Shown here: in pieces, positions 8,546 through 20,051 of the stretch
Layout: every line of letters starts with the position of its first letter
Position numbering within the stretch: the stretch's first letter is position 1
DNA from: Symbiodinium sp. CCMP2592
Lineage: Eukaryota > Sar > Dinophyceae > Suessiales > Symbiodiniaceae
DNA length: 64,000 nt
Assembly (NCBI GenBank): GCA_905221615.1
Contig: CAJNDT010000003.1
Location: forward strand, 1,199,967-1,263,966
Reading direction: 5' to 3'
Program-made: the position numbers and the translations under genes
The notes under the pieces: generated by a model
What the model was told of the DNA's origin: nothing
What the model saw: the letters and a program-made list of their open reading frames with translations, nothing else
The model's database searches: none

Positions 8546-9384
8546 GTTAGTAGGGAATGGAAGAATTGGTAGTAATAGTAGGTGTAATTGTGCCCAATTC
8601 CTCCATCCCTAAGACTTGGTGACTACAGTTTGCCTCGCTCAGTCTGCAGTGGCCTCACGGCATCCGGAATCCGGATCCTAATATAGCGGCCTTAAATTAT
8701 TACCTAGACTATGCTGGGGCTTCCCTCTATCATCATAGTATTTCTCATATACCCCAAAGCCCGATGTTAATTATGAAGGCCCCCTTACTACGGTCTAGAG
8801 TTGAGGGTTGATGGCTCAGTCTCCAAACCTCGAGCATGAGTCAAAGAAAGCCTTGAGCTCCAAAGCAAAGCCCCGTATCCTGCACCCTTAGCCCACCACT
8901 CCTAAACCCTTCACCCATCGACGTGCCCGCAGACAGGCAAGTGATGGCTAACTGGAGTGAATTCTTAATTGGCATCCATTTAGTTCGCTTCGTGACAGTC
9001 CGCATGACCGATTGCATAAATCCTAAACCCTAAACCCCATACCCCAAGCTCGAAAGCCTTTCCCACACAGAACCTGGGCACTCCTCTGAGACCCTCCGGG
9101 TGGGTGGAGAGCGGTGTTTAGGGTTTAAGGGTCCATGTCTCATCTCAAGAACATCACTTCGGTGTTCATCTCACTGCTAGCATCATCAGTTATGTGATAA
9201 CTTCCGCTTATAGTCTCTACGAGCATCGTAGAATGTACCCCCTCAAAGCATCTAGTGCAGGGTCCGTTCCCGAGCGCCTTCCTCATTTTCTTGAAAATTA
9301 GCAGAGGTGAGTTTAAGGATGTAAATGTGTGCCTCATTTGGGTTTCCGTGTTTTGTGGGGGAGTTACAGCCCTAATTATTGAAG

Positions 9385-9493
9385 CAAGCACCGATGCTGG
9401 ATACTGGGAGAGTACATCGCTAGCAGCACATCGTCCCCTCCTGGGTCTTCGTGAAGATGGGGGGGGCTCTCAACCCTTTGTAGCTTACCTTTG
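9385..9493 (+). CDS. Weak exon candidate
   Basis: The open segment STDAGYWESTSLAAHRPLLG follows TTGAAG and ends at the same CTTACCTTTG/GTTAGTAGGG boundary as the exon at 8474. The phase of the two ends was not verified. Confidence 0.25.
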
Positions 9494-10028
9494 GTTAGTA
9501 GGGAATGGAGGAATGGAGTACAATTATAACTACTATTACTACCATTCTTCCAGACATATTGGTTTAGCTTGTAAACTTCGGAACCTAGAGCACAGCCTAA
9601 ACCTGATATGGGCCCTAAACATCAAGTCTCAAAGCTCTAGGGCCTCAACTCTAAAACCCCAAGCCTTAAAGCCTTAAAGCCCCAAGCCCTAAAGCCTGAT
9701 CCCAGATTCCTGCAGCGCGAGCCTTCAACCCCATGCCTTTTCATTTCCAAAGGCTTCTGATTGTTTGGGGGTTTTGGCCTTCGAGCTCAAAGCTTGAAGG
9801 GTGACTGGAGGTTCTGCTCATCCACGATATCGACGGCAATTTTGCTTCGTTCGAGCATTCTCCGCAGGTGGCAATCCTGGTTTCCCCTGACTTCAACCCC
9901 CATCTCCAATCTCAGACGACTAAGGGTGATAATATTTACTTCGGGGATGTGGCCTTAGTAATTACCTACCCCAACTATGGATGATATTGGGGTTTCGAGC
10001 GCCCCAAGGCCCACCTACACTGTTGCAT

Positions 10029-10137
10029 GGGAGTTTCCCGAAAATTAGGGGTACTGTGTTTGGGGGTCCTTATATTATAATAAGGATCCTACTATCTAGA
10101 GTACTAATATTCGTGTCCCCTATTTTCGGAAACTCTC
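10029..10137. repeat. Palindromic element, family A
   Basis: Ends GGGAGTTTCCCGAAAATTAG and its near complement; the centre holds CTTATATTATAATAAG. Five copies were found in the window (10029, 11670, 56771, 57083, 60207). Confidence 0.75.
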
Positions 10138-10236
10138 AAGTGGCGGGCCTGAGTTCCTAAAGCCCCGAAAGCCGTAAACTTGCTTCTTGATGGGACGAGC
10201 CCTTTTGAGGTGGTAACGGTATGATTATGCTGAAGC

Positions 10237-10346
10237 TATATGGGTGGTTGTCAAAATTATGGTCCCTTGTTGGGTCCTTATTATAATACGGCACTGAATA
10301 TTTAGGGTACCCCAAGAAGGGGCCCTAATTTTGACAAGCACCTATA
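10237..10346. repeat. Palindromic element, family B
   Basis: Ends in ATGGGTGGTTGTCAAAATTA and its complement, with TTATTATAATACGGCAC inside. Other copies: 12131, 15621, 42030 and a partial one at 12280. Confidence 0.75.
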
Positions 10347-11370
10347 AGACGGCAGTATTCCCAACCTCTCAAACCCCGAAGCGAACCACCTTAAGCCGGA
10401 GCCTGCAAAATCATCAACTGGCAGCTGGAAGGCGTTAGGGGTTTATGCATAAGCAGGGTTTAGGGGTTTAGGGTTTAGGGGTTTAGGCCGTATCATGTAT
10501 GGTGGATGGTTTCTGGTTTAGGTTTCAGCTAGGTTTTGAACAATATCCCCTCCTGCCCCAAAGACGCTTGAGGTTCATGGCTTAGCATGGGACCGGGGGT
10601 ACGATCGTTACGTTGTCATTCGACAACCCTGGTTTTGCGGGGTGTTTCGAACAGTTTGGGCTTGCTTTGTTTGCCTGGGTCCTTGCAGGAAGGACCGTAG
10701 GGTTTAGGACTACCAAAACCTTAAAACGACCTAGCGACAAGTCCAGCAAAAGGCAACTAAGGGCTTCGGGTCCCAGCTTGGGTGTATAGTAGTTCGACCA
10801 TCAGACAGACAAGGGCTTACGGCGGCTTACGGTTCTTTCTGGCTCTACACGTCACAGGTGATATTAGGTCAACCCCCGGTGCCGCTTGGGAGGGCCAAGG
10901 CGTTCCTGCAAAGGGAAGTTGTACTTAGGAGACTGAATATTTTATTGCTTTTGGCATTTCAGCTACAGCCTACAGGCTCTTCGTGACTTTACTAAAACCT
11001 ATTTCCTAAACCCGAATTCGTCGAAGTATTGAGGCCCCTTTCGCAGGAGTCACGGTGATCATCAGGACATCGAGCAGCAGTCTCGCATTCGTTCTGTTCT
11101 CTCTTCGGACCGCGGACAGTGCACGGGTTCTTGTTGCTTTGTGTAAGCTACCAGCTTCCGTTTTGGCTTCAGTCCAAACACGAACAGAAGAACCTGTGTT
11201 TTGCGCTGCACTTTGAAAGTCCCGGTTTCCAAATCCCAAGCTCCTTAGGGGTACTTAGAAGTAATTTGTATTTTTTGGCTATTATAATCCCTAAGAAACA
11301 GCCAAAATTATAAGTTTTTGCTAGGGTTCTAAGTTCAGTATAGGCTCCATAAAGAGTCCTTCATCCTCAG
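10347..11370. other. Repeat DNA with one open segment
   Basis: A short TTTAGGG tract is at 10446-10492. A segment from 11047 after TTTCGCAG is open in two plus frames for 25-55 codons and could be an exon, but the frame cannot be chosen. Confidence 0.3.
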
Positions 11371-11439
11371 TTGGAGCGCTATCACTACTTCGCGGAGACT
11401 GTCGCTGGCTCTCGGACCATTGCTGCACCTCGGCTTTTG
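11371..11439 (+). CDS. Exon candidate, phase 0-0
   Basis: Acceptor CATCCTCAG, donor TTTTG/GTGCAT, 23 whole codons beginning LERYHYFAETVAGSRTIAAP. Unrecognised. Confidence 0.45.
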
Positions 11440-11669
11440 GTGCATAGGATTTTGGGGGGTCTTTGATATTTGTACCCTAAACCCTAAACCGCATTGCGAC
11501 TGTTGGTGGTTCCCTCTGTTTCTTTTTCAGAAGCTGTCGGGGTTTAGGGTTTAGGGCATTGCTGTTCTCACGCTACGAATGAGCCCTGGAAGGCCGAATA
11601 TGCTTCTTGTTGAACCCTGTAAACCGCCTCGGACTTTCGATCCTGAACACTGAAACCCCCAACCCATAA

Positions 11670-11775
11670 GGGAGTTTCCGAAAATAGGGGACCCTAATAT
11701 AGCACCCTAACTAGTAGGATCCTAATTATAAGGACTCACTCCAAAATAAGGTACCCCTAATTTCCGGAAACTCCC
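11670..11775. repeat. Palindromic element, family A
   Basis: GGGAGTTTCCGAAAATAGGG at one end and CCCTAATTTCCGGAAACTCC at the other. Confidence 0.8.
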
Positions 11776-11874
11776 ATAATCCTAAATACCTTAACACACA
11801 GAATATAAAGGCCTGAACAAGACCCTCATAACTTAAGCCCTAAGCCCAAAATCTCTTGAAGCCCAAAGCCACAC

Positions 11875-12050
11875 TACCCTAAACTCCCAAACCCCAATGG
11901 TACCCTTAAAGGTACCAAACAACCCCTAAAGTCCCTAAACCCGAAACCCTAAACCTCTATACTAAACCCTAGACCCTAAACCCCGAAACCCCAAAACTCT
12001 AACCCCTTAACCCTACCAAGGAACCCCTTTAAATCCCGAATCCCTAGAGC
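11875..12050. repeat. CCCTAAA-like degenerate tract
   Basis: Repeated AACCCTAAACC and AAACCCC phrases with frequent one-base changes; telomere-like but not a perfect array. Confidence 0.7.
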
Positions 12051-12130
12051 TTAAACCATACCAAGGAACCCCCCCTTCAAATCACCAAACCCCAGTGGCA
12101 CCCTTAAGGGTACCAAAGAACTCCCTAAAC

Positions 12131-12237
12131 CATATGGGTGGTTGTCAAAATTAGGGTCCCTTTTTGAGTACCCTAAATATGAGGTGCCGTAGTATAATGA
12201 GGACCCAAAAAGGGACCCTAGTTTTGACAACCATATA
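12131..12237. repeat. Palindromic element, family B
   Basis: CATATGGGTGGTTGTCAAAA and the complementary end TTTTGACAACCATATAT, followed by a TA run to 12255. Confidence 0.8.
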
Positions 12238-12432
12238 TATATATATATATATATACTTTGGCTCAAAGTACCTATATAGGGACCCCTTTGAGGCTTAAGT
12301 ATCTACTTAAAAGTACATGGAGCCTTTAATTTTGACAACTGTCCGTATGATTTCCGAGCTCTGCGAGGTCTTTGCAGGTCACTTCCACCCCTGGGGAGGA
12401 TGGAAGGGCAACCTTCGGGACCCGATACCTTC

Positions 12433-12600
12433 GGGCTTTAGGGTGCTTTTAGGGTGCTTTGGAGTTTAGGGGTTTAGGGTTTTAGGGAGTTTGGGGGTTT
12501 AGGGGTTAGGGTTTAGGGTACAAGGGGTTTAGGGTTTAGGGGTTTAGGGTTTAAAGTTTAGGGGTTAGGGGTTTAGGGTTTAGGGATTCAGGGTCTCGGA
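12433..12600. repeat. TTTAGGG-like degenerate tract
   Basis: Dense GTTTAGGG/GGTTTAGGGGTTTAGG units with variable spacing. Similar tracts continue to about 12980. Confidence 0.75.
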
Positions 12601-13326
12601 GTCAGGATTTGGGGGCCAAGGCCTTTGGAGTTCAAGAGGCCTGCAGAGTTAACTGCCAATACGATTTTGGGGATTCCTTATATTATAACTCTAGTATAAT
12701 AGGCCCCAAAAGAGTAAGTCCCCTTTCTTAGGGTTTAGGCTTTGGGGATAAATGGTCCATGGTTTATAGGGTTTAGGGTTTGGAACAAAGGATTTTGGGG
12801 TTTAGGGTTTGGGGGATAAGCGGTTTAGGGTTTATAGGGTTTGGGGTTTGGGATAAAGGTCGTCAAGAAGGGCGTTTTGGCTTTCGGGTGTTGGATTCAG
12901 GGTCAAGGCTTCAGGGTTTAGGGTTTCGGAATGAGGATTTCGGATTTGGGGTTTGGGTTTACTGCAGGATCTAGTGTGTAATGTCTCAGGATTTAGCATC
13001 TATAGGGTTCAGGGCTCGGAATTACAATTCAGGATTTGGGGCTGAGTTCTCAGGGTTTGCTGTCGCATCTAGAGTTCACGATGTAGGATTCAGGGCGCAG
13101 GACTTGGGGTTTAGGGTTCGGGTTCTGTAAGAGGCGTAGCTCATGTCTATGGGTTTAGGGTACCCTAACCTTGGGGATCAAAATAGCCTAAAAGCCTTCA
13201 TTATCATGGTCTTTGGGCCCAAAAGCCTTCATATATATGAGTCCTTAGATCCCTAGGGTAATTATTCATGGGCCCTGCAGCAATGAAAAGACTGAAAAGG
13301 AAGATAGCCCCTGGTCTCCTATACTT
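12601..13326. other. No gene seen
   Basis: Degenerate G-rich telomere-like DNA with one short palindrome (12672-12712, TTATATTATAACTCTAGTATAA type). Confidence 0.5.
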
Positions 13327-13399
13327 TAAACCCCCAAAAGTAGGTTAAAGAATGGCCCAAAACCCTATAAGGGCTATTGTTCTACGTACTTTTGGGGTC
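13327..13399. repeat. Palindromic element, family G
   Basis: AAACCCCCAAAAGTAGGTT at one end and GTACTTTTGGGG at the other; second copy at 24714 with matching flank CCAGGTAGGG. Confidence 0.65.
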
Positions 13400-13567
13400 C
13401 AGGTAGGGTCTGGATGAGTTTTGTTTCTGTCTGTCGAGCGATTTCTTTGAGATTTGCGTAGGGGCTGACAGGAAACCAGTTCGCTGGGGTTCTGACGCCA
13501 TCATGTTATGGCCCTATTTTTTGGGTCATCATGCAAAACAGCAGTTGTCTTGCTCACGGGTTCACAG

Positions 13568-13612
13568 CAAGCACTGCCAGTGCGAGTTTCCTTGGTCGAT
13601 GTAGAGACGCAG
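13568..13612 (+). CDS. Exon candidate, phase 0-0
   Basis: Acceptor GGTTCACAG, donor ACGCAG/GTGCAC, 15 whole codons reading QALPVRVSLVDVETQ. Short but with both consensus signals. Confidence 0.4.
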
Positions 13613-13945
13613 GTGCACGACGCTCGCGGGTTTGAGTTCGGGATGTGAGGTTCAGAGCATTTATTCGTAGCAGCTTGGTTGTGAGTGTGGTATCTGCGGG
13701 TGTCATGCGGATATGGTTAAATGCCACTGGCAGGCGCAGTATTTGTGTAAGGCCGGTTGTATATCTTGCGCGACATGTTGACCTATGTGAGCCACAGTCA
13801 CGAAGCATACAGTCTGGAGATCTCGAGGATACAAAACAGGATGTGTCCAAAAAACCCAGTCTACTTTGTGAACGTCCCTGTCTTATCTGGCGGAAGCTTC
13901 AGAAATCCGAGTTTCGGAGAACATCTAATGCGATGTTGTGGCATG

Positions 13946-14040
13946 CATATATATATATATATATACACACACACATTTTCTTACTTGATATTTGTATTTA
14001 CATACACATATACATACATACCTACGTACTCACAGGTACG
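13946..14040. repeat. TA/CA/TACA microsatellite
   Basis: (TA)n then (CA)n then CATATACATACATACC-type repeats. Confidence 0.9.
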
Positions 14041-14171
14041 CGCAAATAGAATAAAAGCAGGCGCGCGCATGTGAAATCCTTGTTTCACAAGTGTCAGAGT
14101 CCTTGCTTGAGTTTTGAGGTCTGCGACGGGGATTCGGGTTCTGGGTGTAGAGAAAGAACTATACACCTTAG

Positions 14172-14278
14172 CTACGAGGAGCCTCCTTCTAAGCACCGCT
14201 GGAAAGGGACGCACTCTTTTGTGTATCCCCCATATCGGCAGGACTCCCGCACACAGACAAGCCTGTTGAACGAGTGGG
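14172..14278 (+). CDS. Exon candidate with strong donor
   Basis: Acceptor ACACCTTAG, donor GTGGG/GTGAGG. The frame reads YEEPPSKHRWKGTHSFVYPP and ends TQTSLLNEW: polar, aromatic, without repeat character. Unrecognised. Confidence 0.5.
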
Positions 14279-14504
14279 GTGAGGCCATGAAGTCTCTGGG
14301 AGCCTGGGGCTTGCGGGTTTTAGGGTTTAGAGTTTTAGGGTTTAGGGTTTAGGGGTTTATGCAAGCATCTATACAACCCTGAATCGCCTGCCCCAGCCCT
14401 ACACCTTTGAACCCCTTAAACTCAACCCTATCAGCCTCCAACTTCTAACCCACAAGCCCGAAGCCCTAATCTCTAAAGCCTCTAAACTCTCAACTAGATT
14501 CATG

Positions 14505-14620
14505 GCTATTATAGGCGCCTTAATAGCAATTGCCTATACTATATGAGGGGTTCCTCATTTTAGTTTATAGTATAATGGGACTCAAAACCCTATTCTAATT
14601 ATTAAGGCCCCTATAGTAGG
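14505..14620. repeat. Imperfect palindromic element
   Basis: GGCTATTATAGGCGCCTTAA opposite TTATTAAGGCCCCTATAGTAG; fragments of similar sequence occur at 16660-16735 and 19345-19370. Confidence 0.5.
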
Positions 14621-14846
14621 TCTTGGAAGACAATCGATTTGAGGCTTTCTCACATTTGTTTGGGCTGACCGTAGCCTTATCTAGGGTTTAGGGTCTAGGG
14701 TTCAGGGTCTGGGGTTTAGGGATTGGTTAAGAATCCTCCTCCCATCTAACCCGGAACGCCAGGATGGATCAGCTCCTGGTACGGGAGCTTGAATAGATAG
14801 TACCAAATCCTGTCTAATTCATCTCTGCGGCAGAGTTCTACACACT

Positions 14847-14965
14847 TACAGTAGAAGCCCAAAAGTTGGAAGCCCAATAGCCTCAATCCCTATAAGAGTA
14901 ATGCATAGGGAATCCCAGCACTATTTGTCCTTCATCCGGTTTCCAACTTTCTGGGGTTTACTATA
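14847..14965. repeat. Palindromic element, family D
   Basis: TACAGTAGAAGCCCAAAAGT and the complementary CAACTTTCTGGGGTTTACTA. Internal GGGAATCCCAGCACTATTTG is conserved in copies at 16523, 34708, 55738 and 58726. Confidence 0.8.
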
Positions 14966-15620
14966 GTCCTGCCGGCCCCAGCTCCGAGCTGAACTCAAAA
15001 TACCCTCAAGCTCGAAAGCCTGCTTTTCGTAGTGGATCTCCCGAAAATCCATGCTAGGGTGTCTAGGATACCTAAACCCCCAAAGCCCTGAACCCCCAAA
15101 CCCTGCAACCCGACCCCACAAACTCTTAACTTTATGCTCCGATGCCTTGAACACGTAAACCCTGAAACACCAAAGCCCTAAACCCTGAACTTCAAATCCC
15201 CTTACCCGCAAACCTTGAGGATCCAAGTACTCCCTTAGGGTTTAGGGCAGACTTTTGGGCTTTTCTTAGTACCAAAAACCTTAAATAAGGGCTACTTGGA
15301 GCCTTAGGGAGAGCTTAACCCCCGAGTCCCTAAACCCTACGACGAACATCGCTTCGACTACGTGGAAAGCCCTCTCCGTACGGGTGGGGGTGGGGAAAGT
15401 TTCTCTGCGGTTTTGGGCGTACCGGGTTAGTTGGGTTCTAGGGCCGAATAACATTTAGGTAGTTTGGGTTTACGGTGTCAAGGTTAGCTTGTTTGTTCTG
15501 CGCCGCCAGGCTTAGGTTGCATGTAAGGCAATAGGTCTACCAGTAGTCTGATGACTGCTGCCACAACTGTTCGTGTCTTGTCATAAACGGGGCAACACTT
15601 TGGGATATAATGTGGTGCTT

Positions 15621-15729
15621 ACATGGATGGTTGTCAAAATTATGGTCCCTTCTTGGGTACCCTGAATATTGTGTGCCGTATTATAATAAGGACCGAAAAC
15701 GGGACCCTAATTTTGATAACTGCCCACAT
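15621..15729. repeat. Palindromic element, family B
   Basis: ACATGGATGGTTGTCAAAAT and complementary ATTTTGATAACTGCCCACAT. It ends 23 bp before the exon candidate at 15753. Confidence 0.75.
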
Positions 15730-15752
15730 AGCTATGGCTATGACCTCATAAG

Positions 15753-15830
15753 GGTGCGGCCGTGAGCTACAACCCAGTCAAGACTGACTTCCCTCGTCGT
15801 GCCCTTCGTCCTGCCACTGCAACTCTCACT
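15753..15830 (+). CDS. Exon candidate, phase 0-0
   Basis: Acceptor CCTCATAAG, donor CTCACT/GTAAAC, 26 whole codons starting GAAVSYNPVKTDFPRRALRP. It follows directly on a family B palindrome. Confidence 0.45.
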
Positions 15831-16522
15831 GTAAACCTGCAGCTCTCGATATGGTGACCGAGACTTCTACGAGCATCATTCTGGTAGAGTGGCGGACTCA
15901 TTCCCGGTCACGGCTGCCTGATGATCATAGCTGACCGTCCTGCTGGTTTTTCGTCGTCTACTGTTTCGTTCTCGCTGTAGCACGGTTTTCTCAGACTCTT
16001 GCCGAAATCGACTCCGAACTTCCGAAACCCGAAGCTTGATCAAGCACTGAACCGTAGGTTCCCGCATTCCCAGAATACTCAAGCCTTAGAGCACCTAAAC
16101 CGCCGTCTACATCCTACCCAAAGAGCTCAATAATAAGGCGTAGTAGAGTCTGGAGGCAGCATGAACGAAAGGGTCGGGGCTTTGACACCTTATGATTTTG
16201 CAGACTGTGAAACCTTAGATACACAGGCCCTCAACCCTGAACTCTGAATTCTAAATCCCCTTTGTGGCCTTCCCGAACCTCCCCTCAGTCGTAACAGGCA
16301 TTCCAGACTCCATTTGGGCAGACGGAAAAGAGGGTTCAAAAAAAAAGAATTCTAAATCCCAATCCCAATCTCTAAACTCTCATACCCGAACCCTCAATGC
16401 AAATCCCACCCTATCCCTGTGGTCAGGAAATACCCATTGTGCGGGGCTGGGCCCCAGACTATTCAGCCTTCGTCGTCACGCAGTGGAATCTCGGTTCTAT
16501 CTAATAAGGGCTTATAAATACT

Positions 16523-16640
16523 TACAGTAAACCCCATAAAGTTGGAAACTGCGTTCAGGCCAAAAAAGTGCTGGGATTCCCTTTTCCTTACTCTTAAGGA
16601 TGGAGGCTCTGGGGTTTCCAACTTTTGGGCTTCTACTGTA
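16523..16640. repeat. Palindromic element, family D (opposite orientation)
   Basis: TACAGTAAACCCCATAAAGT and complementary ACTTTTGGGCTTCTACTGTA; centre GTGCTGGGATTCCC. Confidence 0.8.
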
Positions 16641-16888
16641 GAATAGATAATAGGGCTTTGGGGTATTTATACTCTAACTAATAATTGGGGACCCCTCAAA
16701 ATGTATAGGTAAATATTAAGGGCCCTAGAGTAGAGGTATTTGAGGGTTCAGGGTGTTGGCTGTGATAGCTGTCTTTCAAGGGGGAGGAAACAGATTTCGG
16801 CGTTACATGGTGTTTAGGGTGTTCGGATTTGGCGGGCTTGAGCTTGGGGTAGAGGCCATGAACTCTGCTCCTTCTGCTTTTCCTGCAG

Positions 16889-17027
16889 AGACACCACTGT
16901 CCCCGATTTCTGGTGTTGCTGTCCTGCCGCCGAGCGGTTACTACAGGAGAACAGTTTGAGCAGCCAAGCCATATTTCAATACCGAAAACGAGGATCCCAT
17001 ACAGTACTCCTTCAGCGCTTGTCCTAA
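16889..17027 (+). CDS. Exon candidate, possibly terminal
   Basis: After the polypyrimidine acceptor TTTTCCTGCAG the frame runs DTTVPDFWCCCPAAERLLQE and on for 45 codons to TAA. A second frame is also open here, so the frame is a preference, not proof. Confidence 0.35.
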
Positions 17028-17204
17028 AGCTCAAGAGCAACAAACAATGTATCTTCACACCTGATTCCCTCCGCAGTTGCACAGTGCAGCCGTAGATGCA
17101 TCGGCTGGACTACCTTTATAACAACCAGATAAGAAACCATCATCGCCCCTAAAAGCGTCTAAAACAGAAGCCAACCAAAATCACAGCTAGCACAGAACCC
17201 CAAA

Positions 17205-17360
17205 CCCTAAACCCTACAAACCCTAAACCCATGCAGCCCTAATCCCTAAACCCATAGAACCCCAAACCCTAAACCCTCAACCCATAGAGCCCCAAAGCCC
17301 TAAACCCTAATCCCAGGGACCCACAAACTCTAAATTAAACCCTAAACCATAGAACCCCAA
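17205..17360. repeat. CCCTAAA-like tract with AACCCATAGA units
   Basis: Repeats of CCCAAACCCTAAACC and CATAGAACCCC, degenerate. Confidence 0.7.
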
Positions 17361-17425
17361 AGACTAAACCGACACTCCCGAGCCATGCAGGAACGTGGCA
17401 CAGTGCTTCTGGCGGTTCGGTTCAG

Positions 17426-17472
17426 TGGAGGTGCCGAAGAAGGACCTTCCATCCTTTCCGGCTCTTTTTCGG
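17426..17472 (+). CDS. Weak exon candidate
   Basis: Acceptor GGTTCAG, donor TTTCGG/GTTTAC, reading EVPKKDLPSFPALFR. Only 47 nt. Confidence 0.3.
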
Positions 17473-17713
17473 GTTTACTACAGTTAGAGCATCTTCTGCA
17501 TTCACCACGAAATAATCGGACAAACTCATGAATGACAGTGATATCCTTGTTATAAGGTTTTTTTGAAGGTCTTGAAAGGTTTATAGTATCAGCCTTTCAA
17601 AACCTCCAATAAATACTTTCGAAATCCATGACAACCCTGTAACTGCCCTTAACACTCTAAGACCTTTAAGCCTCGGTCATGTGCTACCTTGGACCCTTAA
17701 CCTTCAATCGCAG

Positions 17714-17799
17714 TTTCCGAAAGGATGAGAAGAAGGGTCCGCCGAGTTGGAAAAGCAGCTCTTCCCACGAGCAGCAGCACATCTTCCGACTTCCCAACT
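17714..17799 (+). CDS. Exon candidate
   Basis: Acceptor CAATCGCAG, donor CCCAACT/GTACGC. The frame reads FRKDEKKGPPSWKSSSSHEQ and then QHIFRLPN. Lys/Ser-rich, unrecognised. Confidence 0.4.
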
Positions 17800-18937
17800 G
17801 TACGCTGCTTGGCCAGTTTTGCGGGTTGACACTATGGCAGTTAGGGTCAAACTTCAGGGTTTTTAAAGGGATCCCTTTAGTGTTTTACCTCTGTCAGGCG
17901 AATTTTGTTATCCATGCGCTTAGCTGAGTCTGGCAGGCGCAGAAAACCACGGTACCTTCCTTTGGTGTCCTTGTAATCAGAACCCCATTATGTATACTTC
18001 TGTGATTCTCCTAAACCCCCGATCATGTACTGTAGCTATCTGTCTGGAAATGATGCTATGCATGTATGTATGTATGTGCTGTTGGGTCCGTTGCGTCTAC
18101 ATGAGTCTCATCGACTAGCGTTCCTGGAGGCAGGCTGGTACCGAAGCCCTTCTGGGACTTCTGGGGTTGGACCTTTGGGCATAGGACTTAACTAGTAAGG
18201 CCCGGTTATATTGTAGAACCCTACTGTAGATCCCTAAGTGAACCCATAAAGAACCCTTAAAGGAGCCCTATTCTAATAAAAGGTTACAATCAAGGCCAAA
18301 AGATGTTGCATACAGGGTTTAGGGTTCACAGTGTTGTAGGGTGTAGAGTTTACGGTCAAGCTTTGGACAACAAAATTGTGGTTTAGGGTGTTCAGGGTCT
18401 GAAACCCCACAAATCCCTGCAAAACCCTGAACGCAACCCCGAGGAGACTCCAAGAGCACGCGAAAGCCCGAATTTTCCAACCCTCAGCCCTAAAGCCCCT
18501 CCGTGCTGATCTTTGGTCATGTTCCAGGTTTGGTGGTTTAGGCTTTAGGGGGTTAGGGTTCAGGGGATGAGGGGTTTAGGGGATTAGGGGTTTCGGGTTT
18601 GGTGGCTTTGGGTATTTAGGGCTCCAGGGGCTAGCGGTTCAAACTTTAGGTTTTCTGACTTGTGTAATCCCAGCGCCTCATTAGTGTGGGCACACTCCTC
18701 GAACGCTGAACCTTCAACCTTCTTCCCAATGTTAGCCTCTCAGCCCACAACCCTAAACTCCTTTTGCAGGTCTTCAGTTCAGTATGTTGCAATACTATAC
18801 GAGAATGTAATCTACACTAAGCTGAGCTATACTCTACTCTACTGTTCTCTACTATACTATACTATACTTTTCTTTTACTATATTATTCTTCATACTATAC
18901 TATACTATACTAAACTATACTATACTATACTTTTCAG
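17800..18937. other. Repeat DNA and microsatellites
   Basis: (ATGT)n is at 18062-18080, degenerate TTTAGGG at 18530-18610, and CTATA/TACTA-rich repeats at 18780-18935. No clear gene. Confidence 0.5.
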
Positions 18938-19190
18938 CTTGCCTTTACTCCCAAGGATTGATGAAGACTATGTCGGCACCACGACTTTCCAATTCCAATC
19001 GTACGGTTCGGTGTCGGGCTGCGTGCCGACTTCGGCTGCATGGCCTCTGGTGCTGCTGGCGCTGGCGCTTGTTTCGTAGACTTTGAAGAGTTTTGGGGTA
19101 TAGTATAGAATAGTATAGAATAGTATAGTGTAGTATAGCATAGTAGAGAACAGTAGAGCTTGTTTCGTAGACTTTGAAGAGTTTGGGGGG
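18780..19190. repeat. Inverted CTATA/TATAG repeats and a 30-bp direct repeat around the exon
   Basis: ACTATACTATACT repeats lie left of the exon (18830-18930) and AGTATAGAATAGTATAG repeats right of it (19098-19150), so the arms can pair. GCTTGTTTCGTAGACTTTGA at 19067, which includes the stop codon, recurs at 19158. A G run follows at 19186. Confidence 0.7.
18938..19079 (+). CDS. Terminal exon candidate with hydrophobic C-terminal tail
   Basis: Starts after TACTTTTCAG and ends at TAG 19077-19079. The frame reads RIDEDYVGTTTFQFQSYGSV, then SGCVPTSAAWPLVLLALALVS and stop. The last 14 residues are a membrane or GPI-type tail, so the product is probably secreted or surface-anchored. It is probably the end of a plus-strand gene whose earlier exons may include candidates from 8474 on; that linkage is inference. 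It is flanked by complementary CTATA and TATAG repeats. Confidence 0.5.
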
Positions 19191-20051
19191 GGGGGGGGGG
19201 GTTGTTAAGTTTCTGGAGTCTCGGAGGGCCGTCAGTTTCCAATGTTGCGGTTTATTACTGACTGATTAGTAAACTATGTTCTTAGGGTTCCTTTTTTCAG
19301 TTGTATATGATATTAATATCACAGTTTCGAAAACCCAAACCCTCTTCTAATTGTCAAGGCCCCTCTAGTAGGGCTTCGATGTTAGTGCGTGCAGCCGCGA
19401 GCCAGGATGTTGGTCCGGGCCCTCACAAGGCTGTTTTCTCTGCTCTGGCGCGAAGCTGCTAACCCTAATCCTAAACCCTATAAACCCTAAGGAAAGCACA
19501 GCAAAACCCCGGAGAGTCCCTATAAACCCTACTCGAAGCCATAGAGTCTCTAAGCCGGTTTAGGGTTTAGGGGTGTCCTGTTCCCAAGGCGAGAAAGGGA
19601 TGTAAATAAGAGCCGGCCCAAGCCCTAAGCCATCGCTTCAGAGCAGAGAGCATGTTTGTCCCAGGGGGCATGTCCAAGACATTCGCCCCGCCGGGCCCCC
19701 TTGGTGCTCTTACTCTAAAGAGTCCCACAAGAAGAACCTCGGGCTTCTAAGAATGTATGATTTTTCTTTTCAGCGCTCCCAGATTAGGGATAGCGGTTGA
19801 GGGTTTCGGGTTCAAGTTAAGTCTGGATTCTTAGAGATCTTTCTTGTAGTCCCCATATCATAACGGGGTATGAGAGGGGGTATGAGAGGTTGTCTTTATC
19901 GGGTTTACTATAGAGAAAGTGCACAGGCGGTCATAGGGGTTTTCAATTTTAAACGTACCATAAGACCTGAGTATAGATTGCCGGGAACCCTTACATGCTA
20001 AACCCCTAGACCCTACATTGTGAACCTGAAGGGTAGCTTTCGTCATCTCAG
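19191..20051. other. No gene seen
   Basis: Degenerate telomere-like repeats at 19455-19575 and 19790-20015 and unassigned DNA. Confidence 0.4.

Noticed and set aside
11006-11239. 77-codon minus frame
   Set aside because: The same stretch is open on the plus strand after a good acceptor; neither frame has a recognised motif, so no gene is claimed.
12250-12273. TTTGGCTCAAAG, similar to the end of the dinoflagellate spliced leader
   Set aside because: It lacks the CCATTTTGGCTCAAG context and is part of a small palindrome beside a TA run.
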